Positions 1 through 8,225 of a stretch of DNA of 64,000 bases are shown in pieces. The DNA comes from Halomonas fontilapidosi. Lineage in GTDB: Bacteria > Pseudomonadota > Gammaproteobacteria > Pseudomonadales > Halomonadaceae. The position numbers were made by a program, and so were the translations under genes. Position 1 is the first letter of the stretch, and the number at the start of each line of letters is the position of its first letter. Where the stretch lies: contig NZ_JACHXQ010000010.1 of assembly GCF_014192285.1 (NCBI RefSeq), forward strand, positions 1-64,000, read 5' to 3'. The notes beneath the pieces were generated by a model. That model saw nothing but the letters and a program-made list of their open reading frames with translations. It was not told the origin of the DNA and did no database searches.

Positions 1-1
1 G

Positions 2-112
2 GAGCAGGGCATCGCCGCGCCCGGCGACCACGTGATCCTCACCCGGGGCGATCACATGAATGCCCATGGCGGCACCAACACCCTGAAGATCCTCGTCGTG
101 CCTGAAGCCTGA
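2..112 (+). CDS. pyk: Pyruvate kinase, C-terminal end (partial)
   Basis: Only the last 36 codons and the stop lie in the window; the start is off the left edge. The readable tail contains PGDHVILTRGDHMNAHGG followed by a TNTLKIL stretch, which fits the C-terminal strand of pyruvate kinase, where a GD...GGTN motif closes the allosteric domain. The enzyme converts phosphoenolpyruvate and ADP to pyruvate and ATP in the cytoplasm. The call rests on this short tail alone, so the isozyme cannot be stated. The TGTATACA palindrome and the GntR-type gene follow directly on the same strand. Confidence 0.72.
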   Translation, partial: EQGIAAPGDHVILTRGDHMNAHGGTNTLKILVVPEA

Positions 113-116
113 ATCC

Positions 117-124
117 TGTATACA
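117..124. promoter_or_regulatory. TGTATACA palindrome, candidate GntR/FCD operator
   Basis: A perfect 8-base palindrome lies five bases after the pyruvate kinase stop and about 75 bases before the likely start of the GntR-type regulator. FadR-subfamily regulators often bind short dyads of the TNGTATACNA kind. Position and form suggest autoregulation, which is an inference. Confidence 0.4.
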
Positions 125-197
125 ATGATTCTGTTTGGTGGTGTCATTCCGCTCGCGGCATGACACGCTGATGGCAGACACAGGTGGGGGACAGGGC

Positions 198-926
198 ATG
201 CAGGAATGGCAGGAGGAGGTGCTGGCCGATGTCAGGGCCGGGCGTCGCATCAGCGACCGGGATATCGTCGCCAAGGTGCGACGGGCGGTGCTGATGCAGC
301 GTCTGCCGCCCGGCACGCGGCTGCCCGAGGTGACCCTCGGCGAGGTCTTCGGCGTGAGTCGCTCGGTGGTGCGCAAGGCCCTGACCCGGCTGGCCTCCGA
401 GCACGTGGTAGACCAGCGCCCCAACCAGGTGGCGCGGATTCGCGCGCCGAGCATCGAGGAGACTCGCGAGACCTTCGCCGCGCGCCGCCTGGTGGAGGGT
501 GAGATCGCCGCGCTGCTGGCGGGCAATCTCGACGAGGCGTCGCACGTCCAACTCCAGGCGGAAGTCCGGCGTGAAATCGAGGCGCATGGGCGGGGCGACG
601 AGCCGGCGCGCATCGAGCACTCGCTGGCCATCCACCACCTGCTGGGCGAGCATTCGCCCAACCGCGTGCTGGGGGCCATGCTAACCGACCTGATTCTGCG
701 CACTTCCATCGTCATCGCACTCTACAAGCGGCCGAATCTGGCTTCCTGCTTTCTGGCGGGCGACCATACGGCGCTGCTGGTGTCCCTCGAGAAGGGAGAA
801 GCCGAGGCGGCGCGAGAGGGCATCCAGCATCACCTGGAAAGCCTCGAGGGGCTGCTGGACCTAAGCCCTCGCGAGGCCAGCATCGACCTGATGGCGATCC
901 TCGGGCGCTCCAGGGAGCAGGCCTGA
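198..926 (+). CDS. GntR-family transcriptional regulator (FadR/FCD subfamily)
   Basis: This is a cytoplasmic DNA-binding regulator of about 242 residues, normal for the FadR subfamily. The winged helix-turn-helix lies near residues 15-80 (LGEVFGVSRSVVRKALTRLA is the recognition region). An all-helical FCD ligand domain follows, with the metal/ligand-type histidines expected near HHLLGEH and HHLESLEG. I chose ATG 198 because a GGTGGGGGA ribosome-binding site lies about seven bases upstream; TTG 135 and ATG 171 are in-frame alternatives with no such site. It sits directly ahead of modABC on the same strand, and no ModE-type regulator is seen in the window. Its ligand is unknown, and control of the molybdate genes would be inference from position. 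Confidence 0.85.
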   Translation: MQEWQEEVLADVRAGRRISDRDIVAKVRRAVLMQRLPPGTRLPEVTLGEVFGVSRSVVRKALTRLASEHVVDQRPNQVARIRAPSIEETRETFAARRLVEGEIAALLAGNLDEASHVQLQAEVRREIEAHGRGDEPARIEHSLAIHHLLGEHSPNRVLGAMLTDLILRTSIVIALYKRPNLASCFLAGDHTALLVSLEKGEAEAAREGIQHHLESLEGLLDLSPREASIDLMAILGRSREQA

Positions 927-959
927 TGACCGCCACCACCGCCATCCCCTGACGTGCAA

Positions 960-992
960 CAAGGCCGGGGCGGATTCCCCGGCATCGCCTTG
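960..992 (+). terminator. Composite stem-loop between the GntR gene and modA
   Basis: An inner stem CCGGGG/CCCCGG with a six-base loop is extended, past a four-base bulge, by an outer CAAGG/CCTTG pair. There is no clear T-tract (the sequence runs TCCCCC). It may be a weak terminator or an RNA structure in the modA leader. It does not resemble the molybdenum-cofactor riboswitch in size. Confidence 0.4.
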
Positions 993-1051
993 TCCCCCGG
1001 GGTAGGCCTGGTCGACAATGCAGCGACCATATCGCCGTTCGGGAATCCTGC

Positions 1052-1852
1052 ATGTTCTCTCCCCTGCGCTGGGCCCTCGTCGCCTGGCTCGCCCTGATCC
1101 CCTCGCTGGCCCTGGCCGAGGCGCCCACCGTGGCCGTCGCTTCGTCTCTGCAGTTCGCCTTCCCCGAACTGGTCGAGCGCTTCCGGGCCCAGGGTGGTCC
1201 GCCGGTACGGGTCAACTACGGCGCCTCCGGCAACTTCCGTCGACAGATTGCCCAGGGCGCTCCCTTCGAGCTCTTCCTCTCAGCGGACGAGCAGAGCGTG
1301 CTGGCGCTGCATGAGGCGGACTTTACCGAAGACGCGGGGGAAATCTACGCCGTCGGTCGGCTGGCATGGATCCAGCGCTCCGGCCGCGAGCCGCTGCCCG
1401 CTGGGGAGGCACCGCTCGCCGCCGTCGAGGCGGCGATCGCTGCCTACCGGGCAGGCGAGGAGCGCCCGCGGGTGGCCCTGGCCAATCCGGAGCATGCGCC
1501 CTATGGCGTGGCAGCGCGCCAGGCCTTGACGCATGCCGGCCTGTGGGAGGACAGCGAGGCGCTGCGCGTGATGGGCGAGAGCGTTGCGCAGGCAGCGCAG
1601 TTCGCCCTGGCGGACGAGGCCCGAGGTGGCCTGGTGGCCCTGTCACTGGCGCTCGCGCCGGCCGTGGCCGAGCGCAGCGAGTACGTGCCGATTCCTGCCG
1701 ACTGGCACGCGCCTCTGACGCAGCGCATGGCGCTGGTCACGGGCGCCGGCGAGTCTGCCCGCGCGCTCTACGAGTGGCTGCAGGGCGAGGAGGCGGGCAG
1801 CATCCTCGAGCGCTTCGGCTTCCAGACGCCGGATGCGGCGGACGGCCACTGA
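1052..1852 (+). CDS. modA: Molybdate ABC transporter, periplasmic binding protein ModA
   Basis: ModA captures molybdate or tungstate in the periplasm and passes it to ModB. The 266-residue product has a clear signal peptide (about residues 1-22, cleavage after LALA). The ModA fold follows: VAVASSLQFAF near the mature N-terminus and the NYGASGNFRRQI segment, where serine and backbone groups bind the oxyanion. SADEQS and the late YVPIPADWHAPL segment also match the family. The stop overlaps the modB start by one base, so modABC is one transcription unit. Molybdate import would supply Moco enzymes; no molybdoenzyme itself is in the window. Confidence 0.93.
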   Translation: MFSPLRWALVAWLALIPSLALAEAPTVAVASSLQFAFPELVERFRAQGGPPVRVNYGASGNFRRQIAQGAPFELFLSADEQSVLALHEADFTEDAGEIYAVGRLAWIQRSGREPLPAGEAPLAAVEAAIAAYRAGEERPRVALANPEHAPYGVAARQALTHAGLWEDSEALRVMGESVAQAAQFALADEARGGLVALSLALAPAVAERSEYVPIPADWHAPLTQRMALVTGAGESARALYEWLQGEEAGSILERFGFQTPDAADGH

Positions 1853-2520
1853 TGGATTGGACAGCGCTCTCGGTCTCGCTGCGCCTGGCGGGGCTGACTT
1901 GCCTGCTGCTGCTGCCGCTAGGGCTCTGGCTGGGCCGCACCCTGGCGCTCTCGCAGTTTCGTGGCAAGCCGCTGTGCGAGGCGCTGGTGGCGCTGCCGCT
2001 GGTGATGCCGCCAACGGTGCTGGGGTTCTACATGATGGAGGCCTTTGGCGTGGAGGCGCCCTTCGGTAGCGCCTGGCAGTCGCTGACCGGCAGCGGTCTC
2101 AACTTCACCTTCACCGGTATCCTGATCGCCTCGCTGGTGGCCAACCTGCCGTTCGCCGTGCAGCCGATCCAGCGCGCTTTCGAGACGATTCCCCCCAACC
2201 TGCGCGAGGCCGCCTGGTGCAGCGGCCTCTCGCCCTTGCGCACGCTTCTGCGCATCGAGCTGCCGCTGGTATGGCCGGGGCTGATCTCTGCCCTGGCGCT
2301 GACCTTCGCCCATACCCTCGGCGAGTTCGGCGTGATCCTGATGGTCGGTGGGGCGATCGATGGCGAGACCCGCACCCTGGCCATCGCCATCTACGATCGG
2401 GTCCAGGCCTTCGACGAGTCCGGCGCCGCCGTCATGTCGGCCATGCTGCTGCTGGTCTCCTTCCTGACCATCGGCGTGGTCTATGGCCTGGCAGGACGCC
2501 GGAGGTGGCGCCGTGCCTGA
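1852..2520 (+). CDS. modB: Molybdate ABC transporter permease ModB
   Basis: ModB is the inner-membrane channel subunit of the molybdate importer. The 222-residue protein has about five hydrophobic segments and the permease EAA loop (REAAWCSGLSPLRTLLRIELPL is the region facing ModC). Length is normal. ATG 1852 overlaps the modA stop and gives a hydrophobic N-terminus typical of ModB. Its 3' end overlaps modC by eight bases, implying translational coupling. Confidence 0.93.
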   Translation: MDWTALSVSLRLAGLTCLLLLPLGLWLGRTLALSQFRGKPLCEALVALPLVMPPTVLGFYMMEAFGVEAPFGSAWQSLTGSGLNFTFTGILIASLVANLPFAVQPIQRAFETIPPNLREAAWCSGLSPLRTLLRIELPLVWPGLISALALTFAHTLGEFGVILMVGGAIDGETRTLAIAIYDRVQAFDESGAAVMSAMLLLVSFLTIGVVYGLAGRRRWRRA

Positions 2521-3661
2521 GCCAAGCCACGTCGCGACCGATGGCCGCCTGGCGGTCTCGCTGCAGCAGGCAGGCCCGATTCCGCTGGATGCCGATTTTC
2601 ACTGTGAGGCCGGCGAACTGCTGGCCCTGGTCGGCCCCTCGGGGAGCGGCAAGACCACCCTGCTGCGGGCCATCGCCGGGCTCTATCGGCCGGCGCGGGG
2701 CGTGATCCGCTGCGCCGGGGAGGCCTGGTTCGATGCCGAGGCGGGGCATTCGCTGCGGCCCCAGCAGCGTCGCGTCGGGCTGGTGTTCCAGGACTATGCG
2801 CTCTTCCCGCACCTGAATGCGCGAGGCAACGTCAAGGTGGCCCTGGACCATCTGCCCGCCGCGGAGCGCGGGCGCGTCGCCGAGCAATGGCTGGCCCGGG
2901 TGCGTCTCGATGGCCTGGCCGGCCGGTTTCCGGGTGAGCTGTCCGGGGGCCAGCGCCAGCGGGTGGCCCTGGCCAGGGCCCTGGCGCGGAGCCCGCGGGT
3001 GCTGCTGCTCGACGAGCCCTTCTCGGCGGTGGACCAGGTGACTCGTCGCCGCCTGCAGCGCGAACTGGCTCTGCTGCGCGAGGAGATCCGTATTCCCATC
3101 GTGCTGGTCACCCACGACCTGGACGAGGCCGCTGCCCTGGCCGACCGCCTCTGTGTGTTGCACGCCGGTCGCAGTCTGCAGCAGGCGCCGGCCGAGCAGC
3201 TCTTCCGACGGCCGGCGAGCCCCGAGGTGGCGAGGCTGCTCGATCGACACAACGTCTTCACTGGCCGCGTGGTGGCGGGCGAGCAGGGGCGCCGCCTGCA
3301 ATGGGGCCCCTGGCTACTGGAGGTCGCGGAGGGGCTGGCGGCCGTGGCCCCTGGCCAGTCGGTCAGCTGGTACCTGCCACCCTCGGACGTCGTGCTCCAT
3401 CGCCGTGGCCGCCCCTCACGGGGCGAGCGCGAGAATCCTGTCCAGGGCCGGGTGGTGGAGATGGCAGTGCTGGGCGGCATTACCTCCGTGGCGCTGGCCT
3501 TCGATCACTGCGACGATACCCTGCGCTTCGAGCTTCCCACCCACGCGGCGCGGCGCAATGGGCTGGCCCGCGGCGAGGGCGTCGGGGTCTCGCTGCTGGC
3601 CGCCGGCATCCACCTGATGCCCGACGCCCCTGTCACCCATCCCGAGAGTCCCCATCGCTGA
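2513..3661 (+). CDS. modC: Molybdate ABC transporter ATPase ModC
   Basis: ModC hydrolyses ATP to drive molybdate import. The 382-residue product has Walker A GPSGSGKTT, Q-loop VFQDYALFPH, signature LSGGQRQRVALARAL, Walker B VLLLDEPFSAVD and an H-loop histidine in VLVTHDLDEA. A C-terminal regulatory mop/TOBE domain (about residues 285-370) follows, as in typical ModC. I chose GTG 2513 because GGAGGTGG lies at 2501-2508, seven bases upstream. The gene overlaps modB by eight bases and ends 10 bases before the DUF192 gene. Confidence 0.94.
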   Translation: MPEPSHVATDGRLAVSLQQAGPIPLDADFHCEAGELLALVGPSGSGKTTLLRAIAGLYRPARGVIRCAGEAWFDAEAGHSLRPQQRRVGLVFQDYALFPHLNARGNVKVALDHLPAAERGRVAEQWLARVRLDGLAGRFPGELSGGQRQRVALARALARSPRVLLLDEPFSAVDQVTRRRLQRELALLREEIRIPIVLVTHDLDEAAALADRLCVLHAGRSLQQAPAEQLFRRPASPEVARLLDRHNVFTGRVVAGEQGRRLQWGPWLLEVAEGLAAVAPGQSVSWYLPPSDVVLHRRGRPSRGERENPVQGRVVEMAVLGGITSVALAFDHCDDTLRFELPTHAARRNGLARGEGVGVSLLAAGIHLMPDAPVTHPESPHR

Positions 3662-3671
3662 GGAAACCGCC

Positions 3672-4217
3672 ATGAACGCCAACCGACGCCAGCTGCTGCT
3701 TAGCCTGGCCCTGCTGCCCGCCGCCTCCCTGCTGCCGCGTGCCTTGACCGCGGCCGGATCTGATTCGGCGTCCGATGTTCAGTCTGAGACCCTCGAGACC
3801 GCTCCCCTGGTGATCCACGCCGAGCAGGGCCCTCGGCGGCTCGCGGTGGAGATGGCCCGCACCATTCCGCAACGTAGTCGTGGTTTGATGGAGCGCGACC
3901 AGCTGGCCGAGGGGGCCGGCATGCTATTCCTCTACGATCGCCCTCAGTCCTCGCGCAACGGCTTCTGGATGTACCGCACGCGTATCCCGCTGGATATCGC
4001 CTTCATCGACGAGGCGGGGCGTATCGCCGAGATTCACCGCATGGAGCCGTGCACGGCGACCCAGCCCGGAGAGTGCCCGGTGACACGTCCCGCAGTGCCC
4101 TATCGGGCGGCCCTGGAGGTCAATGCCGGGGCCTTCGCGGCGATGGGCGTGGTGGCGGGAGACTGCGTCAGCTGGCCGGGTGATGGCGGGCTCTGCACCG
4201 GCGCCACGGTCCAGTGA
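3672..4217 (+). CDS. DUF192-family secreted protein
   Basis: The 181-residue protein begins with a basic-hydrophobic export signal (RRQLLLSLALLPAASLLP), then a single DUF192 domain from about residue 48. Family hallmarks are visible: RGLMERDQL, a GMLF segment, NGFWMYRTRIPLDIAFID and the late ALEVNAG. Members are small periplasmic or secreted beta-rich proteins with no firmly assigned reaction. It starts 10 bases after modC and may be co-transcribed, though a functional link to molybdate is not shown. It ends one base before the convergent EamA gene. Confidence 0.85.
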   Translation: MNANRRQLLLSLALLPAASLLPRALTAAGSDSASDVQSETLETAPLVIHAEQGPRRLAVEMARTIPQRSRGLMERDQLAEGAGMLFLYDRPQSSRNGFWMYRTRIPLDIAFIDEAGRIAEIHRMEPCTATQPGECPVTRPAVPYRAALEVNAGAFAAMGVVAGDCVSWPGDGGLCTGATVQ

Positions 4218-4218
4218 G

Positions 4219-5079
4219 TCAGGCCGCAGGGCGGCGCGGGCCGAGGCGCAGCACGATCAGTGCCAGGCCGGCGATCACCAGCCCGCCCCCGGCGAGCTTG
4301 TGGGGGCCCAGGCTGTCGCCCATCAGCGCCGCGCCGAGCAGTACCGCCAACACCGGCATCAGCAGGGTCAATGGCACCACGCGGTTGACCGGGTGGCGCC
4401 GCAGCAGGCCGTACCACAGCCCGTAGGCCACGATGGAGGACATCACGGCGGTATAGAAGACCGCTCCCCAGCCGGCCCAGCCGGCCTCGGTCATTGCCTG
4501 CCACTGGCCCTGCTCGAACCACCAGGAGCCCAGCGCCACCTGCGGCGTGGCGAACAGCGCCACCCAGCCGGCCAGCGCCATCGGCGAGACATTGGGGCCG
4601 CGCTTGATCAGCAACTGCGAGATGGCCCAGCCCAGGGCGCTGGCCAGCAGCAGGACGGTGGGCAGGACCGAAGGCAGGGTGGGGCCGCCGGCGAGCACCG
4701 CGACCCCGGCAAAGGAGAGCACCAGGCCGGCCAGCCGCCGAGGGCCGAGGCGCTCATGGAGGAAGACCACGGCAAGCAGGGTGGCGAAGGGCGTCCCCAT
4801 CTGCACCAGTAGCGCCCCGGTACCGGCCTCGGCCTGGCCCAGCCCGATGAACAGCAGGGCGAAATGCAGCGAGCCGAAGGTCAGCGAGAGCAGCAGCAGG
4901 AAGGGCAACTGGTGGCGCGCCACCGGATGAAAGGGGACCAGCAGTCCGGCCACCAGGGTGAAGCGCAGCGTGGTTAACAGCAGCGGCGGCAGTTCGGCCA
5001 CCCCGAGTTTGATGACGATGATGTTCAGCGCCCAGATGACGATGACGGCAAGGCCCAGGGCCAGGTCGCGAAGCGGCAA
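4219..5079 (-). CDS. EamA/DMT-family inner-membrane transporter
   Basis: This 286-residue protein has about ten transmembrane segments in two EamA repeats, the standard length and topology of drug/metabolite exporters such as RhaT, YdcZ or RarD relatives. Repeat one covers roughly residues 5-135 and repeat two 145-280, each ending in a GLVL..GVAVLAG or GLVIAGLALI-type helix. Substrates in this family (amino acids, nucleosides, cofactors) cannot be told from sequence. It is monocistronic and divergent from the TRAP operon across a 270 bp region holding an ACCATGGT palindrome (5173-5180) and a GGGCGTC/GACGCCC hairpin (5205-5221). Confidence 0.88.
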   Translation of the reverse strand: MPLRDLALGLAVIVIWALNIIVIKLGVAELPPLLLTTLRFTLVAGLLVPFHPVARHQLPFLLLLSLTFGSLHFALLFIGLGQAEAGTGALLVQMGTPFATLLAVVFLHERLGPRRLAGLVLSFAGVAVLAGGPTLPSVLPTVLLLASALGWAISQLLIKRGPNVSPMALAGWVALFATPQVALGSWWFEQGQWQAMTEAGWAGWGAVFYTAVMSSIVAYGLWYGLLRRHPVNRVVPLTLLMPVLAVLLGAALMGDSLGPHKLAGGGLVIAGLALIVLRLGPRRPAA

Positions 5080-5349
5080 GGGGCCTCCTCGGGGTTGGAA
5101 GGGGATAAGTGGCCCAGCATAGCAAGTGCGTTGAACCCGGGGACAGGGCGGGCCTGCGTCCTGTCTTGCATGACCATGGTATGACAGGGCATCTTGAAGT
5201 GCGCGGGCGTCGATGACGCCCCTCGGATGCCTGTCGGATCCGACGCTGATCGATTGCGAGGTCGGCCGCCTGCGACAGGCATCTGGACACTACCGCCGGG
5301 CAGGTTGCCGCACGGACCTGCCCAGAGCCCGATACCGCAAGGACACGCC

Positions 5350-6372
5350 ATGAACTCGTCTCGTTACCTGCCTCGACTGACCGCCGCGCTGGCCGGCGTC
5401 GCCGTCGTCTCGCTCTCGCTGTCTGTCTCGTCTTCCGTTCAGGCCCGCGAGCTCTCCGTCTCCACCGTGCTCTCCGACGCCTTCCCCTGGGGCCAGGCCG
5501 CCGAGAAGTGGGCCGAGCTGGTCGCCGAGCGTTCCGACGGCGAGCTGACGCTGCGCGTCTACCCCAACTCCCAGCTCGTCAACGGCGACCAGACCCGCGA
5601 GTTCTCGGCCATGCGTTCGGGCCTGATCGACGCTGCCGTAGGCTCGACCATCAACTGGTCGCCCCAGGTCCCGGAGCTCAACCTCTTCTCGCTGCCCTTC
5701 TTCATGCCGGACGTGGAGGCCGTGGATGCGGTGACCGGCGGCGCGGCGGGGGAGAGCGTCTTCGCGGCCATCGAGTCCCGCGGCGTGGTGCCCCTGGCCT
5801 GGGGCGAGAACGGCTTTCGCCAGCTCTCCAATTCGCAGGGTCCCATCGACGCGCCCGAGGACCTCGAGGGTCTGAAGATTCGCGTGGTGGGGTCACCGCT
5901 GTTTCAGGACACCTTCACGGCACTGGGCGCCAACCCCACCCAGATGAGCTGGGCCGATGCCAAGCCGGCGCTGACCACCGGCGCGGTGGACGGCCAGGAA
6001 AACCCGCTTTCGGTGTTCGACGTGGCGCGCATCGATCAGGTGGGTCAGGAGTATCTGACGCTGTGGAACTACATGAACGACCCCCTCGTCTTCGCGGTGA
6101 ACCAGCAGGTCTGGGACTCGCTCTCTGCGGAGGAGCGCACCGTGCTGCGGGAGGCCGCCGAGGAGGCCGGCGCCTGGGAGATCGCGATGACCCGCGAGCA
6201 GGAGCCCGAGCGCCTGGCGGCCATCAAGGAGCGCGGCGTCACGGTTACCGAGCTCGACGAGGCGCAGCACCAGGCGTTCGTCGAGGCCACCGAGAGCGTC
6301 CACGACGAGTGGGTGCCGCGTATCGGCTCCGAGATCGTCGAGGCGGCACGCGCCGACATGCAGGGCGAGTAA
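5350..6372 (+). CDS. dctP: TRAP transporter substrate-binding protein, DctP family
   Basis: This is the periplasmic receptor of a tripartite ATP-independent (Na+/substrate) importer. It has 340 residues with a signal peptide to about residue 34 (cut after VQA). The DctP signature LKIRVVGSPLF supplies the arginine that normally clamps a substrate carboxylate. TGAVDGQENPLSVFDVARI is the conserved domain-two segment. ATG 5350 is preceded by AAGGA. The permease genes follow after a strong stem-loop. The substrate is probably an organic acid but is not identifiable; the sequence does not look like the ectoine receptor TeaA as I recall it. Confidence 0.92.
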   Translation: MNSSRYLPRLTAALAGVAVVSLSLSVSSSVQARELSVSTVLSDAFPWGQAAEKWAELVAERSDGELTLRVYPNSQLVNGDQTREFSAMRSGLIDAAVGSTINWSPQVPELNLFSLPFFMPDVEAVDAVTGGAAGESVFAAIESRGVVPLAWGENGFRQLSNSQGPIDAPEDLEGLKIRVVGSPLFQDTFTALGANPTQMSWADAKPALTTGAVDGQENPLSVFDVARIDQVGQEYLTLWNYMNDPLVFAVNQQVWDSLSAEERTVLREAAEEAGAWEIAMTREQEPERLAAIKERGVTVTELDEAQHQAFVEATESVHDEWVPRIGSEIVEAARADMQGE

Positions 6373-6390
6373 GCGCCTCCCGCTCCCGTG

Positions 6391-6417
6391 CCATCGGCCC
6401 CATCGCGGGGCCGATGG
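6391..6417 (+). other. Intercistronic stem-loop between TRAP receptor and permease
   Basis: The left arm CCATCGGCCCC pairs perfectly with the right arm GGGGCCGATGG around a five-base loop (ATCGC). No long T-tract follows. The site between a binding-protein gene and its permeases suggests mRNA stabilisation or partial termination, making the receptor more abundant. That role is inferred. Confidence 0.7.
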
Positions 6418-6447
6418 CGTTTCCCACCCCCTGATGCCGCGACACCC

Positions 6448-6924
6448 ATGAAACGTCCCGATGCAAGACTCGAGCGCCTGCTGGCGAGCCTGGCGATCCT
6501 GATCATCAGCCTGATCAGCCTGGGCAACGTGCTGGTGCGCTACCTGACCGGTGGTTCCTTCGCCTTCACCGAGGAGTTCTCGGTGTTCCTGCTGGTTGTG
6601 CTGACCTTCGCCGGCGCCTCGGTGGCGTTGCGCCGCAACGGCCATATCCGCATCGGCCTGCTGGAGCGGGCCCTGCCGGCCGCCGGTCGCCAGGCGCTGA
6701 TCCTCTTTCAGGGAGGCTGCGGGGTCGTCGTGCTGGGGCTGATCACCTGGTACGGCGCCCGGATGACCTGGCAGGAGCTCCAGTGGGGCTCGCTCTCGCC
6801 GGGACTGGGGCTGCCGCAGTGGTGGTATCTCGGCTGGCTGCCGTTGCTTTCGGGGCTGATGCTGCTGCGCCAGCTGCAGCAGACCCGGGATCGCCTGCGC
6901 GGGAGGCTCGAGGATGAATCCTGA
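6448..6924 (+). CDS. dctQ: TRAP transporter small permease, DctQ family
   Basis: The small integral-membrane subunit of the TRAP importer, 158 residues with four predicted helices, the usual size. ISLGNVLVRYLTGGSFAFTEEFSVFLLV matches the DctQ core, in which an Asn-x-x-x-Arg-Tyr element precedes a helix ending in EE. I chose ATG 6448 because the region upstream is the hairpin spacer rather than coding. It overlaps dctM by 11 bases, so the two permease subunits are translationally coupled. Confidence 0.9.
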   Translation: MKRPDARLERLLASLAILIISLISLGNVLVRYLTGGSFAFTEEFSVFLLVVLTFAGASVALRRNGHIRIGLLERALPAAGRQALILFQGGCGVVVLGLITWYGARMTWQELQWGSLSPGLGLPQWWYLGWLPLLSGLMLLRQLQQTRDRLRGRLEDES

Positions 6925-8221
6925 TCTGTGGATGCTGCTGGCCTTCGCCGGGCTGCTGATCGCCGGGGTCCCGGTGGCCTTTTCGCTGGGCCTGTCCGGC
7001 GCCGTGGGGATACTGGCCGGCCTCTCGCCGGCGATGCTGGCGACGCTGGGTACCAATACCTACAACAGCATCGCCAAGTATCCGCTGATCGCCATTCCGC
7101 TGTTCATCCTCACCGGTCTGATCTTCGAGCGGGCGGGGGTGGCGGCGCGGCTGGTGCGCTTCGCCCAGGCGCTGATCGGACCGCGCCACGGTGGCCTCGC
7201 CCTGGTGGCGGTGCTGGTCTGCATGATCATGGGTGGCATGAGCGGCTCGGGCCCCGCCGATGCCGCCGCGGTGGCCATGGTGATGCTGCCGAGCATGACC
7301 AAGGCGGGCTACCCCCGGCCCTTCTCGGCGACGCTGATCGCCGCCTCGGCCTCCACGGCGATCCTGATCCCTCCCTCGGTAGCGCTGATCCTCTACTCCA
7401 TCGTGGTACCGGGGGTGGATCTGCGGGCGCTGTTCGCCGCCGGGCTCTTCCCCGGTGTCCTCGCCGGGCTGGCGCTGCTGGTGCCGGCGCTGCTGGTCTC
7501 ACGGCGCTATGGCTGGGAAGGCGGCACGCCCGTGGAGGGCGCGGAGCATCCTCGGGTGGGCGAGAGCTTCCGGCAGGCGCTGCCGGCGCTGTTCGCCCCG
7601 GTGCTGATTCTCGGCGGACTGCGCAGCGGACTCTTCACGCCCACCGAAGCCGCGGTGGTGGCGGTCGCCTACGGCACCTTGGTGGGGCTCTTCCTGACCC
7701 GCGAGATGCGCTGGCGAGATCTCTGGGCGCTGCTCGGCGAGGCCGCTGTGATCTCGGGCGTGGTGATGCTGATCATCGCCCTGGCCGGCATCTTCGCCTG
7801 GGCCGGCACCATGCTCGGCACCTTCCGTCACCTGGCAGAGTGGATCGTCGGACTCTCCGACAGCGGCCCCTTGCTGCTGGTGCTGATCATGCTGGCGGTG
7901 CTGGTGGCCGGCATGCTGCTGGATGCCATCTCCATCTACCTGATCATGATGCCGATCCTGATCCCGGTGATGCAGCACTTCGGCTGGAACCCGGTATGGT
8001 TCGGCATCCTGCTGGCGATGAATATCGCCATCGGCCAGTTCACGCCGCCCGTGGCGGTGAACCTGATGGTGACCACCGAGGTCGCCAAGGTGCGCCTGGA
8101 GCAGACCGTGGGCTGGGCACTGCTGTTCGTGGCCGCCATGGCAAGCGCGCTGGCGCTGGTCGCCGTGTTTCCCGAGATTGCCCTCTGGCTACCGCGCGTG
8201 CTGGGCTACAACCTGGGGTAG
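6914..8221 (+). CDS. dctM: TRAP transporter large permease, DctM family
   Basis: The transport-channel subunit, 435 residues with about twelve hydrophobic segments, standard for DctM. Conserved features include the early LLIAGVPVAFSLGLSG, the MGGMSGSGPADAAAVA loop and TPTEAAVVAVAYG in the middle. The late GQFTPPVAVNLMV hairpin belongs to the Na+/substrate site of elevator-type transporters. The ribosome-binding site (GAGG) lies inside dctQ. The gene ends five bases before the convergent macro-domain gene. Confidence 0.93.
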   Translation: MNPDLWMLLAFAGLLIAGVPVAFSLGLSGAVGILAGLSPAMLATLGTNTYNSIAKYPLIAIPLFILTGLIFERAGVAARLVRFAQALIGPRHGGLALVAVLVCMIMGGMSGSGPADAAAVAMVMLPSMTKAGYPRPFSATLIAASASTAILIPPSVALILYSIVVPGVDLRALFAAGLFPGVLAGLALLVPALLVSRRYGWEGGTPVEGAEHPRVGESFRQALPALFAPVLILGGLRSGLFTPTEAAVVAVAYGTLVGLFLTREMRWRDLWALLGEAAVISGVVMLIIALAGIFAWAGTMLGTFRHLAEWIVGLSDSGPLLLVLIMLAVLVAGMLLDAISIYLIMMPILIPVMQHFGWNPVWFGILLAMNIAIGQFTPPVAVNLMVTTEVAKVRLEQTVGWALLFVAAMASALALVAVFPEIALWLPRVLGYNLG

Positions 8222-8225
8222 GGGG

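Noticed and set aside
927..1051. Molybdenum-cofactor riboswitch upstream of modA
   Set aside because: The gap is only 125 bases and shows one composite hairpin; the multi-stem layout of the Moco RNA is not present.
5350..8221. TeaABC ectoine TRAP transporter
   Set aside because: The receptor sequence does not resemble TeaA beyond general DctP features, and no teaD-like gene follows it.
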